From contig NZ_CP143423.1 of the NCBI RefSeq assembly GCF_014337925.2, positions 3,378,501-3,442,500 on the forward strand: a DNA stretch of 64,000 bases, written 5' to 3'. Positions 9,500 through 19,238 of the stretch are shown one piece after another; positions within the stretch are counted from its first letter, which is position 1, and every line of letters starts with the position of its first letter. The translations under genes were made by a program, and so were the position numbers. The stretch comes from Roseobacter fucihabitans (lineage in GTDB: Bacteria > Pseudomonadota > Alphaproteobacteria > Rhodobacterales > Rhodobacteraceae). A model generated the notes under the pieces. It was given only the letters and a program-made list of their open reading frames with translations, did no database searches and had not been told where the DNA came from.

Positions 9500-10863
9500 C
9501 GCCGAACTGGGCTCCGTTTCTTACGTGGTTTACCGCCCGTCTTGCCGCGCAGCTGCGACTTTTCAAGCAAGCCTTCATATTGATGGGCCAGAAGGTGGCT
9601 TTGTACCTGTTGGATCGTGTCCATCGTAACCGACACGACGATCAGAACGGAAGTACCACCAAAGTAGAAGGGGATCGCAAACTGTCCGCGCAGGATTTCA
9701 GGCAGAAGGCACACGGCCGCAAGATATCCAGAGCCCAAGACCAACACGCGGTTGACCACATATTCCAGGTATTCGGAGGTTTTCTTGCCCGGACGGATGC
9801 CCGGCACAAAGCCGTTCTGGTTTTTCAAGTTGTCGGCGACGTCATCCGGTTTGAAGCTTACGTTGAACGTATAGAAATAGGCAAAGAACACGATCATCAC
9901 GACAAAGAACGTCAAATAAAGCGGCTGACCAGGTCCGAAATTCGCCAAGAGCCAGGACATCACCGGATTGGTGGAATTTCCCGAAAAAGTGCTGATCGTG
10001 ACGGGCAGCAACAACAGCGAGGAGGCAAAGATCGCCGGGATGACGCCCGCTGGGTTGACCTTGACCGGAAGGTGGCTGGAGCCCCCGTCATACACCTTCA
10101 TGCCCACCTGACGGCGCGGATATTGTATGTGGATCTTGCGCAGCGCCCTCTCCATGAACACCACGAACATGATCGTGGCGACCACCATGACGAGCACGCC
10201 GACGATCACTGCCGGGCTAATTGCGCCGGAGCGGCCAGAAGCAAAGAACTGCGCCATGGCGGCGGGAACCTCGGCGATGATGCCGACGAAAATGATCAGC
10301 GAAATACCATTACCGATGCCGCGTGCGGTGATCTGCTCCCCCAGCCACATCAGGAACATCGTGCCCCCGACCAGCGTAATCACGCAAGAAGCGCGGAAGA
10401 ACATGCCCGGATCGGTAACGATATCGCCGGCTTCCAGGCTGACCGCGAGGCCGTATGCCTGGAGCGTGGCCAAAAATACCGTACCAAATCGCGTATATTG
10501 GTTGATTTTCTTGCGGCCCTGCTCGCCCTCTTTCTTCAACTGTTCCAGCTTGGGCACCATCGAGGTCAAAAGCTGCACAATGATCGAGGCCGAAATATAG
10601 GGCATGATCCCAAGGGCAAAAATGCCCATCCGCCCCAGCGCACCACCGGTGAACATGGACACCATGCCGCCGATGCCCTGCCCCGCCTGCTCCATAAATT
10701 CGCGTAACGCGACACCATCGATACCCGGCACGGGGATGAACGTCCCCAGGCGGTAAACGATCAGCAGACCAAGCGTGAATAGGATACGGTTGCGAAGGTC
10801 GGTTGCTTTACCCAAGCTCGACCAGCTGGTGTTTGCAGCCATGCTTTCAACGGCAGATACCAT
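9496..10863 (-). CDS. secY: Protein translocase subunit SecY
   Basis: 455 residues with ten predicted membrane helices, the channel of the Sec translocon. Conserved pieces are [42 protein letters not shown] and the basic C-terminal end. It lies between rplO and adk as in other Rhodobacteraceae. Confidence 0.97.
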   Translation of the reverse strand: MVSAVESMAANTSWSSLGKATDLRNRILFTLGLLIVYRLGTFIPVPGIDGVALREFMEQAGQGIGGMVSMFTGGALGRMGIFALGIMPYISASIIVQLLTSMVPKLEQLKKEGEQGRKKINQYTRFGTVFLATLQAYGLAVSLEAGDIVTDPGMFFRASCVITLVGGTMFLMWLGEQITARGIGNGISLIIFVGIIAEVPAAMAQFFASGRSGAISPAVIVGVLVMVVATIMFVVFMERALRKIHIQYPRRQVGMKVYDGGSSHLPVKVNPAGVIPAIFASSLLLLPVTISTFSGNSTNPVMSWLLANFGPGQPLYLTFFVVMIVFFAYFYTFNVSFKPDDVADNLKNQNGFVPGIRPGKKTSEYLEYVVNRVLVLGSGYLAAVCLLPEILRGQFAIPFYFGGTSVLIVVSVTMDTIQQVQSHLLAHQYEGLLEKSQLRGKTGGKPRKKRSPVRR

Positions 10864-10888
10864 TTAGGGCTCTCTTTCGATACGGATA

Positions 10889-10920
10889 CGCCGCCCGGGC
10901 CGTTTTCCGGCGGGGCGGCG
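10889..10920. repeat. GC-rich hairpin between rplO and secY
   Basis: Near-perfect inverted repeat: CGCCGCCCGGGCCG, a short T loop, then CCGGCGGGGCGGCG. No T-run follows it on the minus strand, so it is more likely a processing or attenuation hairpin than a full terminator. Confidence 0.6.
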
Positions 10921-10984
10921 TAAAGGAAAACTAGAATGTATATGTAAGCGGCACGGACGCCGCCCACAAGCCTAATCCTCGTGC

Positions 10985-11467
10985 TTAAGCGTCCGCCTTC
11001 TCCGCGACGGGGGCCGTTGTGGTCAGCGACCCGCCTGCTTTGGCCACTGCGTCGATGGCGGATTTGGAGGCACCCGTGACTTCGATCGTCAATTTGCCGG
11101 TCACATCGCCCTTCGCCAACACGCGGATTCCATCGAGTTTGCGGCGGATAAGGCCGGATTCGATCAATACATCCTCGGTGATCGTTGCGGAGGCGTCGAT
11201 CTTTTTGGCGTCAATGAATTTCTGGATCAGACCGAGGTTCACAACTGCGTATGATTTGCGGTTTGGCTTGGTGAAGCCACGCTTTGGCAGGCGTTGGTAG
11301 AGCGGCATCTGCCCGCCTTCATACCCGTTGATCGACACACCCGAGCGGGATTTTTGACCCTTGATACCACGGCCACCCATCTTACCGGTGCCGGAACCGG
11401 GACCACGACCAACGCGCTTGCGTTTCTTGGTGGCACCTGGATTGTCGGAAAGTTCGTTTAATTTCAT
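10985..11467 (-). CDS. rplO: 50S ribosomal protein L15
   Basis: 160 residues starting [20 protein letters not shown], with [20 protein letters not shown] typical of L15, an early assembly protein that contacts 23S rRNA. It is cut off from rpmD upstream by about 1.1 kb containing a plus-strand lipoprotein gene and a bidirectional terminator, so rplO-secY-adk probably has its own promoter. Confidence 0.97.
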   Translation of the reverse strand: MKLNELSDNPGATKKRKRVGRGPGSGTGKMGGRGIKGQKSRSGVSINGYEGGQMPLYQRLPKRGFTKPNRKSYAVVNLGLIQKFIDAKKIDASATITEDVLIESGLIRRKLDGIRVLAKGDVTGKLTIEVTGASKSAIDAVAKAGGSLTTTAPVAEKADA

Positions 11468-11846
11468 TGTCGCTTCTCCTTTTGCCGGATGTACCCCCCA
11501 GCGACGGGAGCGGGCAAACGCGGCGTTTCGATTCTATGATCACGTTTAGGGGTGATCTTGGGCGTATAGACGGGGTTGCAGGGTGGATCAAGAGCCAGTT
11601 TAAATCCAGCGGAGTGGCAAAGGTCATTGTCACCGAACCAATGGCTAAAAATGATCTTCAATGCGGACACCATAAGCTTTCACTGAAATCGTATCAAGAT
11701 CGGCTTGGTTGAATTGGTTCAACAAATGGCTATTTTGGCAAACTTGACCGAACACGGCGAGCGACTGGCTTGCGAACGTATTGACCATAACAATTTGGTG
11801 TGTTGGCTATGAACTTGTAGGGATTTTTTGATCTGGAGTAATACGC
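11468..11846. other. Spacer between rplO and the plus-strand lipoprotein gene
   Basis: About 380 bp, AT-richer than the flanking ribosomal genes. Short open frames exist on both strands but none has a recognisable product. It should hold the rplO promoter (minus) and the lipoprotein promoter (plus). Confidence 0.5.
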
Positions 11847-12182
11847 ATGCCGTTTTCTAAAATGATTTTGGTTACTTCTATGCTGGCCATAGCCGGATGT
11901 GCGCCGAATATGGACTTTGGCGCTAATCCGACGACTTTTGACTACACAGAGGCGAGTGCTTCGGGGTTGTCTGCGGTGCGACCCTATCCAAATCCTGATG
12001 ACGTTTGCCAAGTGATCCGAGAAAACGAGGCAATTCGTGAACCAGTGACTGATGGTACATTTCTTATTGCATGCCCAAAGCACGAACGAGGCGCGATAAA
12101 TGATCGGATCAATGAAGGTGCTGAGGTTGTTGGTCACGCCAGAAACTGGACAGTCATGGCTGCTACACCAATCGCTCCATAA
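11847..12182 (+). CDS. Small lipoprotein, unknown function
   Basis: 111 residues. MPFSKMILVTSMLAIAGC is a lipoprotein signal with lipobox AIAGC, Cys at residue 18. The mature part has a second Cys in DDVCQVIREN and a third in FLIACPKHERG. A good ribosome binding site (TGGAG) lies 9 nt upstream of the ATG. No known family recognised. It stands alone, antisense to the surrounding ribosomal genes, and its DNA is AT-richer, which suggests later acquisition. Confidence 0.75.
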   Translation: MPFSKMILVTSMLAIAGCAPNMDFGANPTTFDYTEASASGLSAVRPYPNPDDVCQVIRENEAIREPVTDGTFLIACPKHERGAINDRINEGAEVVGHARNWTVMAATPIAP

Positions 12183-12425
12183 CGCAGGACTGGCAACATA
12201 GCTGGTGTCAAATTTCAGTCGACTTTGCTGGCATTGCCTATCTCAGCGGAAGTTGTGAAACCCTCGTTTTTGGACTTTCAGCAAATCCCCAGCTTTCGAC
12301 CACCACATACCCCATTCAGTACCATAGAAGATTTTGAAGGTTTCTGCGTCGATCGGGGCAGCCGCTCTCTTTTGATCAAGCAACGTCAGTAGGTCTGGTC
12401 TCGCAACCGACATTCATCCACACAA
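12183..12425. other. Non-coding spacer after the lipoprotein gene
   Basis: No open frame with a recognisable product on either strand. It ends in the bidirectional terminator at 12426-12457. Confidence 0.5.
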
Positions 12426-12457
12426 AAAACGCCTCGCAGTTTCCTGCGAGGCGTTTT
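12426..12457. terminator. Bidirectional rho-independent terminator
   Basis: Perfect 14-nt arms AAAACGCCTCGCAG and CTGCGAGGCGTTTT around a 4-nt loop, with A-run before and T-run after. It would stop the lipoprotein transcript from the left and the rpmC-to-rpmD transcript from the right, splitting the spc operon in two. Confidence 0.9.
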
Positions 12458-12490
12458 CATCACTTAAAGGCAAAACCCGGGGCTCCGCCC

Positions 12491-12553
12491 GTGAATTCCT
12501 CAAAGGCTCCACCGGAGCCTTTGCCAGCCCCAAGGCGCCGGACCGGAATTCAC
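12491..12553. repeat. Nested inverted repeat at the 3' end of rpmD
   Basis: Outer arms GTGAATTCC (12491-12499) and GGAATTCAC (12545-12553); inner perfect hairpin AAAGGCTCC / GGAGCCTTT (12502-12510, 12514-12522) with a 3-nt loop. The outer right arm overlaps the rpmD stop codon. Confidence 0.6.
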
Positions 12554-12738
12554 CCCTTTTCTTCGATGATCTCAACCATGTGAGAGATCGAGTTCACCAT
12601 ACCACGCACGGAAGGTGTGTCTTCCAACTCGCGGGTGCGATTCATTTTGTTCAGGCCCAGGCCGATCAGCGTCGCACGCTGTTTGGCGGGGCGGCGGATC
12701 GGGGAACCGACCTGTTTTACAACGATAGTCTTGGCCAT
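12550..12738 (-). CDS. rpmD: 50S ribosomal protein L30
   Basis: 62 residues: [20 protein letters not shown] and then [11 protein letters not shown], the L30 signature. It follows rpsE by 2 nt. Last gene of the upstream part of the split spc operon. Confidence 0.97.
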   Translation of the reverse strand: MAKTIVVKQVGSPIRRPAKQRATLIGLGLNKMNRTRELEDTPSVRGMVNSISHMVEIIEEKG

Positions 12739-12740
12739 GT

Positions 12741-13319
12741 TTATGCCTCCTCAGCCACTTGTGCGGAAGAATCCACAGAATCTTCGCGCTTGGGCAGAAT
12801 ATCAGCCACTTTCTTGCCACGACGCTGCGCAACAGACCGCGGGCTCGACTCTTTGCGCAATCCGTCCATGGTGGCGCGGATCATGTTGTAAGGGTTTTGC
12901 GACCCGATGGATTTAGACACAACGTCTTTCACACCCAGCATCTCAAAAACGGCACGCATTGGACCACCAGCGATGATCCCGGTCCCCTCAGGGGCGGTGC
13001 GCATCACGACCTTACCGGCACCGTGGCGGCCGTGCATGTCATGGTGTAGCGTACGACCTTCGCGCAATTGTACGCGAATCATTTGGCGCTTGGCCTGCTC
13101 AGTAGCTTTGCGAATGGCCTCGGGGACCTCTTTCGCCTTACCTTTACCAAAACCGACGCGGCCTTTTTGATCGCCCACAACCACGAGGGCTGCAAAACCA
13201 AAGCGCTTACCACCTTTTACGGTTTTGGACACGCGGTTTATCGCGACCAGACGGTCGGCGAATTCCGGTGTTTCGTCACGGTCACGGCGGGGGCCGCGAC
13301 GGTTTTCACGTTCTGCCAT
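12741..13319 (-). CDS. rpsE: 30S ribosomal protein S5
   Basis: 192 residues from ATG 13319 ([16 protein letters not shown]); an ATG 9 nt upstream is less likely. The double-stranded RNA-binding part contains [17 protein letters not shown], and the C-terminal part contains [19 protein letters not shown] and [18 protein letters not shown]5 contributes to decoding accuracy. Confidence 0.97.
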   Translation of the reverse strand: MAERENRRGPRRDRDETPEFADRLVAINRVSKTVKGGKRFGFAALVVVGDQKGRVGFGKGKAKEVPEAIRKATEQAKRQMIRVQLREGRTLHHDMHGRHGAGKVVMRTAPEGTGIIAGGPMRAVFEMLGVKDVVSKSIGSQNPYNMIRATMDGLRKESSPRSVAQRRGKKVADILPKREDSVDSSAQVAEEA

Positions 13320-13432
13320 TGAGAACATCCCTTATTTCTGGGCAAGCGCCCGTTTAATTCAATCCCAGTGGTACAAAAGCCCCCGGATCATCGAGGCGGC
13401 CAACCCTAGCCGCCTGCGCGTTCTATCCAACG

Positions 13433-13492
13433 AAGGTGGCCTGAAAGCCCACCTTACGGTGCACGTCGTAAGGTGGGCTTTCAGGCCACCTT
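13433..13492. repeat. Long perfect palindrome between rplR and rpsE (family P, copy 2)
   Basis: Two perfect 26-nt arms, 13433-13458 and 13467-13492, around the 8-nt loop GTGCACGT. The right arm begins CGTAAGGTGGGCTTTC and ends GGCCACCTT. It shares its first 12 nt with copy 1 (right arm 5378-5402), and 25 of 26 nt with a single arm inside rsmE at 52615-52640. No T-run follows it. Confidence 0.9.
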
Positions 13493-13496
13493 CCTT

Positions 13497-13856
13497 TTAG
13501 ATCTTCAAACCACCTTCACGGGCGGCATCGGCAACTGCCTTGACCTTGCCGTGAAATAGGAAACCACCGCGATCAAAATACGCCTCCGATACGCCGGCTT
13601 TCTTCGCGCGCTCGGCAATTGCCGCACCCACTTTGGTTGCCGCATCGACGTTGTTCTTGCCCACAACACCCAGATCTTTTTCGAGCGTCGAAGCGGAGGC
13701 GATCGTTGTGCCAGCCACATCGTCGATCAATTGAACCGAGATATTCTTGTTGGAGCGGTGAACCGACAGGCGCACGCGCCCTGCGTTGACCTTGCGGAGT
13801 TTGTTCCGAACGCGCAGGCGGCGTTTCAGGAACAGTTGTCTTTTGCTGTTTGCCAT
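13497..13856 (-). CDS. rplR: 50S ribosomal protein L18
   Basis: 119 residues, [20 protein letters not shown] followed by [18 protein letters not shown], binds 5S rRNA with L5. C-terminal [20 protein letters not shown] is diagnostic. The palindrome at 13433-13492 lies just upstream, in the gap to rpsE. Confidence 0.97.
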   Translation of the reverse strand: MANSKRQLFLKRRLRVRNKLRKVNAGRVRLSVHRSNKNISVQLIDDVAGTTIASASTLEKDLGVVGKNNVDAATKVGAAIAERAKKAGVSEAYFDRGGFLFHGKVKAVADAAREGGLKI

Positions 13857-13867
13857 CTGTGTGTTCC

Positions 13868-14401
13868 TTACTTCTTCTTGCCTTCTTTGCGGAAGACGAA
13901 CTCGCCCTTGTAACGGATGCCCTTGCCCTTATAGGGCTCGGGTTTACGCCACTGGCGGATGTTCGCGGCGACCTGACCAACAAGCTGTTCGTCAATGCCT
14001 TCCACAATCACTTCGGTTTGCTTGGGTGCGGTTACGGTGACGCCAGCAGGCGGCACGTAATCCACATCGTGGGACAGGCCCAGGTTCAAGCGCAGCGTGT
14101 TGCCGTTCATCGTTGCACGGTACCCAACACCCTGGATTTCAAGCTCTTTCTTGAACCCATCAGTGACGCCAGTGACAAGGTTTTCGACCATCGTGCGGGA
14201 CATGCCCCACTGTTGACGCGCGCGCTTGGATTTGCCGCGTGGCGTGATGGTCACAACATTGTCCTCGACCGTTAGGGTCACATCATCCGTTGCATTGAAC
14301 GTCCGTGTGCCCTTGGGGCCTTTGACTTCGATGGTCTGACCGCTGACTGATGCGCTGACACCGACAGGCAGATCGACCGGCTTTTTACCAATACGAGACA
14401 T
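13868..14401 (-). CDS. rplF: 50S ribosomal protein L6
   Basis: 177 residues, [18 protein letters not shown] start and C-terminal [20 protein letters not shown], both L6 signatures. L6 lies near the factor-binding site. Gap to rplR is 11 nt. Confidence 0.97.
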   Translation of the reverse strand: MSRIGKKPVDLPVGVSASVSGQTIEVKGPKGTRTFNATDDVTLTVEDNVVTITPRGKSKRARQQWGMSRTMVENLVTGVTDGFKKELEIQGVGYRATMNGNTLRLNLGLSHDVDYVPPAGVTVTAPKQTEVIVEGIDEQLVGQVAANIRQWRKPEPYKGKGIRYKGEFVFRKEGKKK

Positions 14402-14411
14402 CTTGCTCTCC

Positions 14412-14804
14412 TTAGAAGACGGTGCAGAGCACTTCGCCGCCGACGTTGGCGCTGCGTGCTGCTTGATCCGACATCACACCCTTGGGGGTGGAGACAATCG
14501 ACACGCCCAGGCCCTGACGGACAACGGGGATGTCATTGACGCCCATGTAAACGCGACGACCGGGCTTGGAGACCCGCTTCAACTCGCGAATGACAGGTTC
14601 GCCCTCATAATACTTCAGGCTGATCTCGATGGCCGGGTGACCGTCTTCGCCGGTCATTTTTTCATAGCCCCGGATGTAACCCTCATCCGCCAGCACATCC
14701 AACACCCAGGCGCGCAGCTTGGAGCCGGGCGTCATGACGGTGGATTTGCCGCGCAATTGCGAGTTACGGATGCGTGTCAGCATATCTGCGATAGGATCGT
14801 TCAT
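14412..14804 (-). CDS. rpsH: 30S ribosomal protein S8
   Basis: 130 residues, [20 protein letters not shown] start and [20 protein letters not shown] at the C-terminal side. S8 binds helix 21 of 16S rRNA and regulates the spc operon in enterics. Adjacent to rplF (10 nt). Confidence 0.97.
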   Translation of the reverse strand: MNDPIADMLTRIRNSQLRGKSTVMTPGSKLRAWVLDVLADEGYIRGYEKMTGEDGHPAIEISLKYYEGEPVIRELKRVSKPGRRVYMGVNDIPVVRQGLGVSIVSTPKGVMSDQAARSANVGGEVLCTVF

Positions 14805-14816
14805 GTGATGCGCTCC

Positions 14817-15122
14817 TTACCAGCTCGACTTGACCATGCCGGGGATTTGGCCTGCTGAGCCAAGATCCCGCAACGCGATCCGCGAAATTTTCAGTTTTCG
14901 ATAGTAAGCGTGAGGACGGCCCGTCAGCTGGCAACGGTTGTGCAAACGCACGGCCGAAGAGTTGCGGGGCAGTTTCGCCAGCTTCAGTGAAGCGCGAAAA
15001 CGCTCTTCCATCGGCTTGCTTTCATCATTCACGATTGCTTTCAGTTCCGCACGTTTGGCAGCATATTTTGCGACCAGACGTTCGCGCTTCTTCTCGCGCT
15101 CGATCATTGCTTTTTTAGCCAT
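14817..15122 (-). CDS. rpsN: 30S ribosomal protein S14 (zinc-free type)
   Basis: 101 residues, [20 protein letters not shown] start. The long form without the four-cysteine zinc knuckle: [20 protein letters not shown] keeps only one Cys. Lies between rplE and rpsH as usual. Confidence 0.97.
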   Translation of the reverse strand: MAKKAMIEREKKRERLVAKYAAKRAELKAIVNDESKPMEERFRASLKLAKLPRNSSAVRLHNRCQLTGRPHAYYRKLKISRIALRDLGSAGQIPGMVKSSW

Positions 15123-15141
15123 ATCTAAATCCCTCCCGCGC

Positions 15142-15705
15142 TTATGAATTGAAAGGCATGTTGAACGCTTTCAACAGGCTTTTCGCTTCTGCGTCGGTAT
15201 GCGCCGTTGTGGCGATCACGATGTCCATTCCCCAGTTTTCATCAATTGTGTCGAAATTGATCTCGGGGAAAACCAGATGCTCTTTGAGGCCCATGGCATA
15301 GTTGCCACGCCCATCAAAAGACTTGCCCGATACGCCGCGGAAATCGCGGATACGAGGCATTGCAATCGTGGTCAAACGGTCGAGGAATTCATACATTCGA
15401 TCCCCGCGCAGGGTCACTTTCGCACCCATCGGCATATCTTCACGCACCCGGAAACCCGCGATGGATTTCTTGGCCGTTGTGGTCAAAGCCTTCTGGCCCG
15501 CTATCAACGTCAGATCAGCTTGCGCAGATTTGGCTTTCTTGCTGTCGCGTACGGCGGCGGCACCACATCCGATGTTCAGGACAATCTTGTCCAGACGCGG
15601 GATCTGCATGTCGTTTTTGTAACCGAACTCTTCCTTCATCGCAGCACGGATCGTGCTGTGATACAGCGCTTCCAGGCGGGGTGTATATGTTGCAGTATCA
15701 AGCAT
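15142..15705 (-). CDS. rplE: 50S ribosomal protein L5
   Basis: 187 residues, with [20 protein letters not shown] and [19 protein letters not shown], binds 5S rRNA and contacts P-site tRNA. Start [14 protein letters not shown] at 15705 overlaps the rplX stop by 8 nt. Confidence 0.97.
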   Translation of the reverse strand: MLDTATYTPRLEALYHSTIRAAMKEEFGYKNDMQIPRLDKIVLNIGCGAAAVRDSKKAKSAQADLTLIAGQKALTTTAKKSIAGFRVREDMPMGAKVTLRGDRMYEFLDRLTTIAMPRIRDFRGVSGKSFDGRGNYAMGLKEHLVFPEINFDTIDENWGMDIVIATTAHTDAEAKSLLKAFNMPFNS

Positions 15706-16009
15706 CGATCACATCCCCTGTTGTCTTGGCGAAACGCACTTTCTTGTCGCCGTCCATCTTGAACCCGACGCGTGTGGCTTTGCCCTTGGCATCCACAATG
15801 GCCAGATTGGACAAATCAATCGGCATCGCCTTGGGGATGCGGCCCCCTTGGCTTTCCTGGGACTGGCGTGTGGCGCGGATCGAAATGTTGATCCCATCCA
15901 CAATCGCCTTGCCGGATTTCGGATCAACAGAGGTAATCGACCCCGTCTTGCCCTTATCCTTGCCGGTCAACACGATGACCTTGTCACCCTTGCGAAGTTT
16001 AGCAGCCAT
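15698..16009 (-). CDS. rplX: 50S ribosomal protein L24
   Basis: 103 residues, KOW motif [19 protein letters not shown] at the N-terminus, early 50S assembly protein near the exit tunnel. Overlaps rplE by 8 nt and abuts rplN (shared base). Confidence 0.97.
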   Translation of the reverse strand: MAAKLRKGDKVIVLTGKDKGKTGSITSVDPKSGKAIVDGINISIRATRQSQESQGGRIPKAMPIDLSNLAIVDAKGKATRVGFKMDGDKKVRFAKTTGDVIDA

Positions 16010-16377
16010 TACAGCACCTCCGGCGCAAGCGAGATGATTTTCATGAAGTTCTTGCCACGCAGCTCACGCACAACCGGGCCAAAGATACGTGTACCTACGG
16101 GCTCATTGTTGTTGTTGAGGATAACAGCAGCATTGCGATCAAAACGGATCGCCGTGCCATCGTCGCGGCGGACTTCCTTGGCGGTGCGAACAACGACGGC
16201 CTTGCGGACGTCGCCTTTTTTCACACGACCGCGGGGGATGGCTTCCTTGACCGACACGACAATGATGTCGCCGACGGATGCGTATTTACGCTTGGAACCA
16301 CCCAGGACCTTGATGCACTGTACACGGCGCGCGCCGCTATTGTCAGCAACATCCAGGTTGGTCTGCATCTGGATCAT
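16009..16377 (-). CDS. rplN: 50S ribosomal protein L14
   Basis: 122 residues, [20 protein letters not shown] start and [20 protein letters not shown] at the end, both conserved in L14, which bridges to 16S helix 14. Confidence 0.98.
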   Translation of the reverse strand: MIQMQTNLDVADNSGARRVQCIKVLGGSKRKYASVGDIIVVSVKEAIPRGRVKKGDVRKAVVVRTAKEVRRDDGTAIRFDRNAAVILNNNNEPVGTRIFGPVVRELRGKNFMKIISLAPEVL

Positions 16378-16449
16378 TTGGTTTCTCCCGACCTTTGGGG
16401 GGCCGACGCGTGGCCTTCTCCCCCAGGGTTTCGATTAAGCAGGAGTGCT

Positions 16450-16689
16450 TCAGGCCTCAGCGGCTTCAAGCACTTCCCAACGTTTGGTTTTGGATCGTGG
16501 TGCACATTCGACAATGCGGACTGAATCGCCGACCTTGAATGTGTTCTTTTCATCGTGCGCCCGATATTTTTTGGACTTACGGATTGTTTTCTTCAGAACC
16601 GGATGCGTGAAACGACGTTCCACGGATACGGTGACTGTTTGCTCGTTCGCGTCGGAGGTCACGACGCCGGACAGAATACGCTTTGGCAT
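16450..16689 (-). CDS. rpsQ: 30S ribosomal protein S17
   Basis: 79 residues, [20 protein letters not shown] start, OB fold, with [20 protein letters not shown] at the end. Primary 16S-binding protein. Confidence 0.97.
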   Translation of the reverse strand: MPKRILSGVVTSDANEQTVTVSVERRFTHPVLKKTIRKSKKYRAHDEKNTFKVGDSVRIVECAPRSKTKRWEVLEAAEA

Positions 16690-16700
16690 GGGGGCTCTCC

Positions 16701-16907
16701 TTATTCAGACGCTGCGGCAGACGCCGCTTTTTGGTTCAGCACAGTCTTTACACGCGCCGCATCCCGGCGGGCCTTGCGGATTTGTGCGGCGTTCTCCAAC
16801 TGGCCTGTCGCTTGCTGGAAGCGCAGGTTGAAGGAGGCTTTTTTCAGATTGGCCAGCTCTTCACGCAGCTGGTCTGGCGTTTTGTCGTGCAATTCCTTGG
16901 CGTCCAT
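16701..16907 (-). CDS. rpmC: 50S ribosomal protein L29
   Basis: 68 residues from ATG 16907 ([20 protein letters not shown]); the frame is open far upstream but that part is spacer. Basic helix-turn-helix with [21 protein letters not shown]29 lies at the tunnel exit. The usual upstream neighbours rplP and rpsC are absent; instead a 145-bp gap and an NTF2-like gene precede it. Confidence 0.95.
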   Translation of the reverse strand: MDAKELHDKTPDQLREELANLKKASFNLRFQQATGQLENAAQIRKARRDAARVKTVLNQKAASAAASE

Positions 16908-17052
16908 CGCCCTATTCCTTTCAACATCACGCGCAGGCCGCATCAAATGCGTCACCCTGATTCCCGTGGAGTCCCTGATGAAGGGGCCGTATAGGCCTAT
17001 GTCGCGCGCATCGCAACCCCTTTCGACGCTGGACTCCAAAGGCGGCAATAGC

Positions 17053-17496
17053 TCAGGAAGACTGGCGGCGCGGCGCGCCCATCACGTCCAAATCCGCTTC
17101 CTTATAACAGGCGGGCATGTCGATGTATTCGACCAGCTGTACTTCCGGCACCCCCATGATGCTATCACGGCAAATATAGCGGGCGTTGGTTGCGCTCAAT
17201 AACTCTCCGCCCGCATCGAAATGCTGCCACACCACCCAGACCGAATAGTTATTGGTGCGCGACAGGCTCTGGGCCACCACGCGGTTCTGCACCCTGCGCA
17301 CGCCCATCTGGTAATTTCTGGCGCAATGGTTCTCCATGAAGGCCACAAAAGCCGCCGCACTCTCCAGGACGATCACCTCATCTTCAAGGTAAATAGCACC
17401 GGGATAAACGCGCGTGCGCGCTACGGATCTGTGATCCCCATCCTGAAAACACTGCGCCATCGCAGTAAAAAAGGACTCGATAGTCACTATTGTCAC
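17053..17496 (-). CDS. NTF2-like / SnoaL-fold protein, unknown function
   Basis: 147 residues, likely GTG start at 17496 with GGGAG 7 nt upstream. Pattern of an NTF2-fold protein: an N-terminal helix ([16 protein letters not shown]), a short strand with [16 protein letters not shown], then [20 protein letters not shown] and the strands [20 protein letters not shown]. No specific family recognised. It immediately precedes rpmC and may share its transcript. Confidence 0.65.
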   Translation of the reverse strand: MTIVTIESFFTAMAQCFQDGDHRSVARTRVYPGAIYLEDEVIVLESAAAFVAFMENHCARNYQMGVRRVQNRVVAQSLSRTNNYSVWVVWQHFDAGGELLSATNARYICRDSIMGVPEVQLVEYIDMPACYKEADLDVMGAPRRQSS

Positions 17497-17976
17497 ACGT
17501 CACTCCCGCGTTCTGCGAAGCAAGCCCTGGCAGCGGGCAGCGTTTGAAAGTTGATTAACATTAGGCGAACTATGTACCATAAGGCACAGAGTTTGTAGCC
17601 CCCACCTACGCCTCCAGCGCAGAATAGATGGCCCATTTGCGGCACTTCATTGCCTGGAACAGTCGCTTCCTGCGGATGACGCAACGGCACCTTTCCGCAA
17701 TCCACCTCGCGCGATCTGTTTTCGCTTTTAGGTTGAAAGCCTGTGAGGCAATGGCTCTGATAGCCTCCGCATGCGGCGGCATTGCCAAGCTCGGCCACAG
17801 GCCAAGGCCGCAAAACTGCTGGCCGGTGGAAGGCAATGGCTGGATCTGCTCTTCACGGCACAGATTGGCCATAAAGAACCAGGATCATACGTCTAGCCGC
17901 GCAATCGGGTTCTGGGCACTTATTGGCGCCACCCTGGTCAAGAAAACAGGCATTCGCCTTCCTGCAAGCGCCCGCT
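17497..17976. other. Gene-poor spacer with unassigned ORFs
   Basis: About 480 bp. Minus-strand frames at 17493-17813 and 17606-17872 and a plus-strand frame at 17628-18170 are open, but I recognise no family in any and they overlap each other, so none is called. The first of them would end in the start codon of the NTF2-like gene. The region separates the ribosomal block from the next genes. Confidence 0.45.
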
Positions 17977-18000
17977 GTGGCCCGACCAGGGTCGGGCCAC
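17977..18000 (-). terminator. Hairpin downstream of the minus-strand lipoprotein gene
   Basis: Perfect 10-nt arms GTGGCCCGAC and GTCGGGCCAC with a 4-nt loop, 16 nt after the stop of the 18017-18346 gene. There is no T-run, so it is a weak or factor-aided terminator. Its GGCCACCTT edge resembles family P palindromes, but the arm interior differs. Confidence 0.6.
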
Positions 18001-18016
18001 CTTCGGATCAAAAACC

Positions 18017-18346
18017 TCAGCAGTTGCCGTCCAGCAGCATCCGATCAAGTTCATTGATCCGTCCCTTGGCAACAGCGACTACGGCTTCTTTATCGTTGCC
18101 CGACATGCTCGATAACGGCAACCCGAGCAGAAACACGCCCCAGGCATCACCGTTTGCCGCTCTTTTTTGAGCCGCAGAAGTTGCCGCAAGGTCCTGCGTT
18201 ACTTTCAAATGCTCGGCATCCAGCTGTTTGCACGAAAAGCCCCGATAGGGCATGCCAGCCACATCGATTGCGGCAATACGTTCAGGCTGCTGTGCACATC
18301 CAGCGACCAAAACGGCCAGTCCAAAATGCAAAATCACTTTCATCAT
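18017..18346 (-). CDS. Small lipoprotein of unknown function
   Basis: 109 residues from the ATG pair 18346/18343. MMKVILHFGLAVLVAGC is a lipoprotein signal with the lipobox LVAGC. The mature part has YRGFSCKQLDAEHLKVTQDL, then AANGDAWGVFLLGLPLSSMS and a C-terminal DGNC; the two Cys could pair. The pattern is familiar from roseobacter outer-membrane lipoproteins of unknown role. The frame upstream (MKELLRKK) is probably not translated. Confidence 0.78.
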   Translation of the reverse strand: MMKVILHFGLAVLVAGCAQQPERIAAIDVAGMPYRGFSCKQLDAEHLKVTQDLAATSAAQKRAANGDAWGVFLLGLPLSSMSGNDKEAVVAVAKGRINELDRMLLDGNC

Positions 18347-18723
18347 GTAAGTCTCACTAAATTTTTTTCTTAGAAGCTCTTTCAATCGAATCTTCCGCGC
18401 TCCAGCGACACGTTACGCATTCAAAAACCGCGCCTCATAATCTCGCCAGAAATACAGTAAATTCTGATCGCGAGAGACGTGCATTAAGAAAGAGTTAACG
18501 GCAATAATAAATTCTAAAATCGGTTAAATTATTATCAGAATGCACTTTTTGCGGTATATTTTCACCTTAAGCGGAAGTCCGAAGCCCTAAAGCAATTTTT
18601 GGTTGCGCCGTGACATCTCACTTCCATTATTGTTTGGCTTGGGAGGAACAATCGCCCCGCAGATTTATGGAATCCGCATGGCGGTCATTGCCTAAGGCGC
18701 GGGCTGAAGGTATCAAGGTCAGT
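18347..18723. other. AT-rich spacer between divergent genes
   Basis: About 375 bp, notably AT-rich around 18470-18600. An upstream extension of the plus-strand ORF (from 18610) is open but not supported. Probably holds promoters for both divergent genes. Confidence 0.45.
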
Positions 18724-18900
18724 ATGAAAATAGTCCCCAAAGAAACCACCGATGATGCCCTTATTCAGGAATACCTCAATAAGGGCGGCAAGGTCAGCGT
18801 TGGTAAAACCAAACCTCTTCCCGCTGATCTGGGTCTGAGTAAAAACACCTGGAACCAGAAGCTGACCCGCGAAGAGAAAGCCGCGCGCGATAAAAAGTGA
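18724..18900 (+). CDS. Small basic protein of unknown function
   Basis: 58 residues from ATG 18724, MKIVPKETTDDALIQEYLNK, then GGKVSVGKTKPLPADLGLSK and a KLTREEKAARDKK tail. The pattern TxDxxIQxxLxKGGKVxxGKTKPxPxxLGxS looks like a small conserved protein I have seen in marine alphaproteobacteria, without assigned function. The frame can start at 18610, but the upstream residues look unlike protein of this type. Confidence 0.6.
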   Translation: MKIVPKETTDDALIQEYLNKGGKVSVGKTKPLPADLGLSKNTWNQKLTREEKAARDKK

Positions 18901-18941
18901 CCGCCCAAAGGGTCACGAGGCATTTCTGAGCGAAACACGCG

Positions 18942-19160
18942 CTATGAATTCAGGTAACCACCCAGAATTGCGATCAACGCGCCGACATGCACCACCATGA
19001 TCGCGCGATCTTTCCACAACACCCCGACCAGAAACCACAGAATGATCCCGATAACAAAGGCCAGGACGTTCCACGGCACGATGTTGAGCCCGGTAAGCGC
19101 ATAGCCCACCAGCTGAACAACCGTCGCAACCCATTTGATAATATCGACCCGTTTCATCAT
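18942..19160 (-). CDS. Small two-to-three-helix membrane protein
   Basis: 72 residues from ATG 19160 (MMKRVDIIKWVATVVQLVGY). Hydrophobic segments at about residues 8-28, 31-48 and 54-70. WNVLAFVIGIILWFLVGVLW suggests a small inner-membrane protein of the DUF6552 type; that family name is a guess. An IS3-type element lies just upstream of its start, which may have replaced its promoter. Confidence 0.65.
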   Translation of the reverse strand: MMKRVDIIKWVATVVQLVGYALTGLNIVPWNVLAFVIGIILWFLVGVLWKDRAIMVVHVGALIAILGGYLNS

Positions 19161-19238
19161 CCGAACTCCCACAGAGGTTGTCGCAAGATTTCGGACCAGT
19201 CGTTAAGGTGGATTAATTTGTGAAAGAAGTGATCCCAA

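Noticed and set aside
17606-17872. Minus-strand ORF of 88 codons as a gene
   Set aside because: No family recognised, overlaps other frames, poor start signal.
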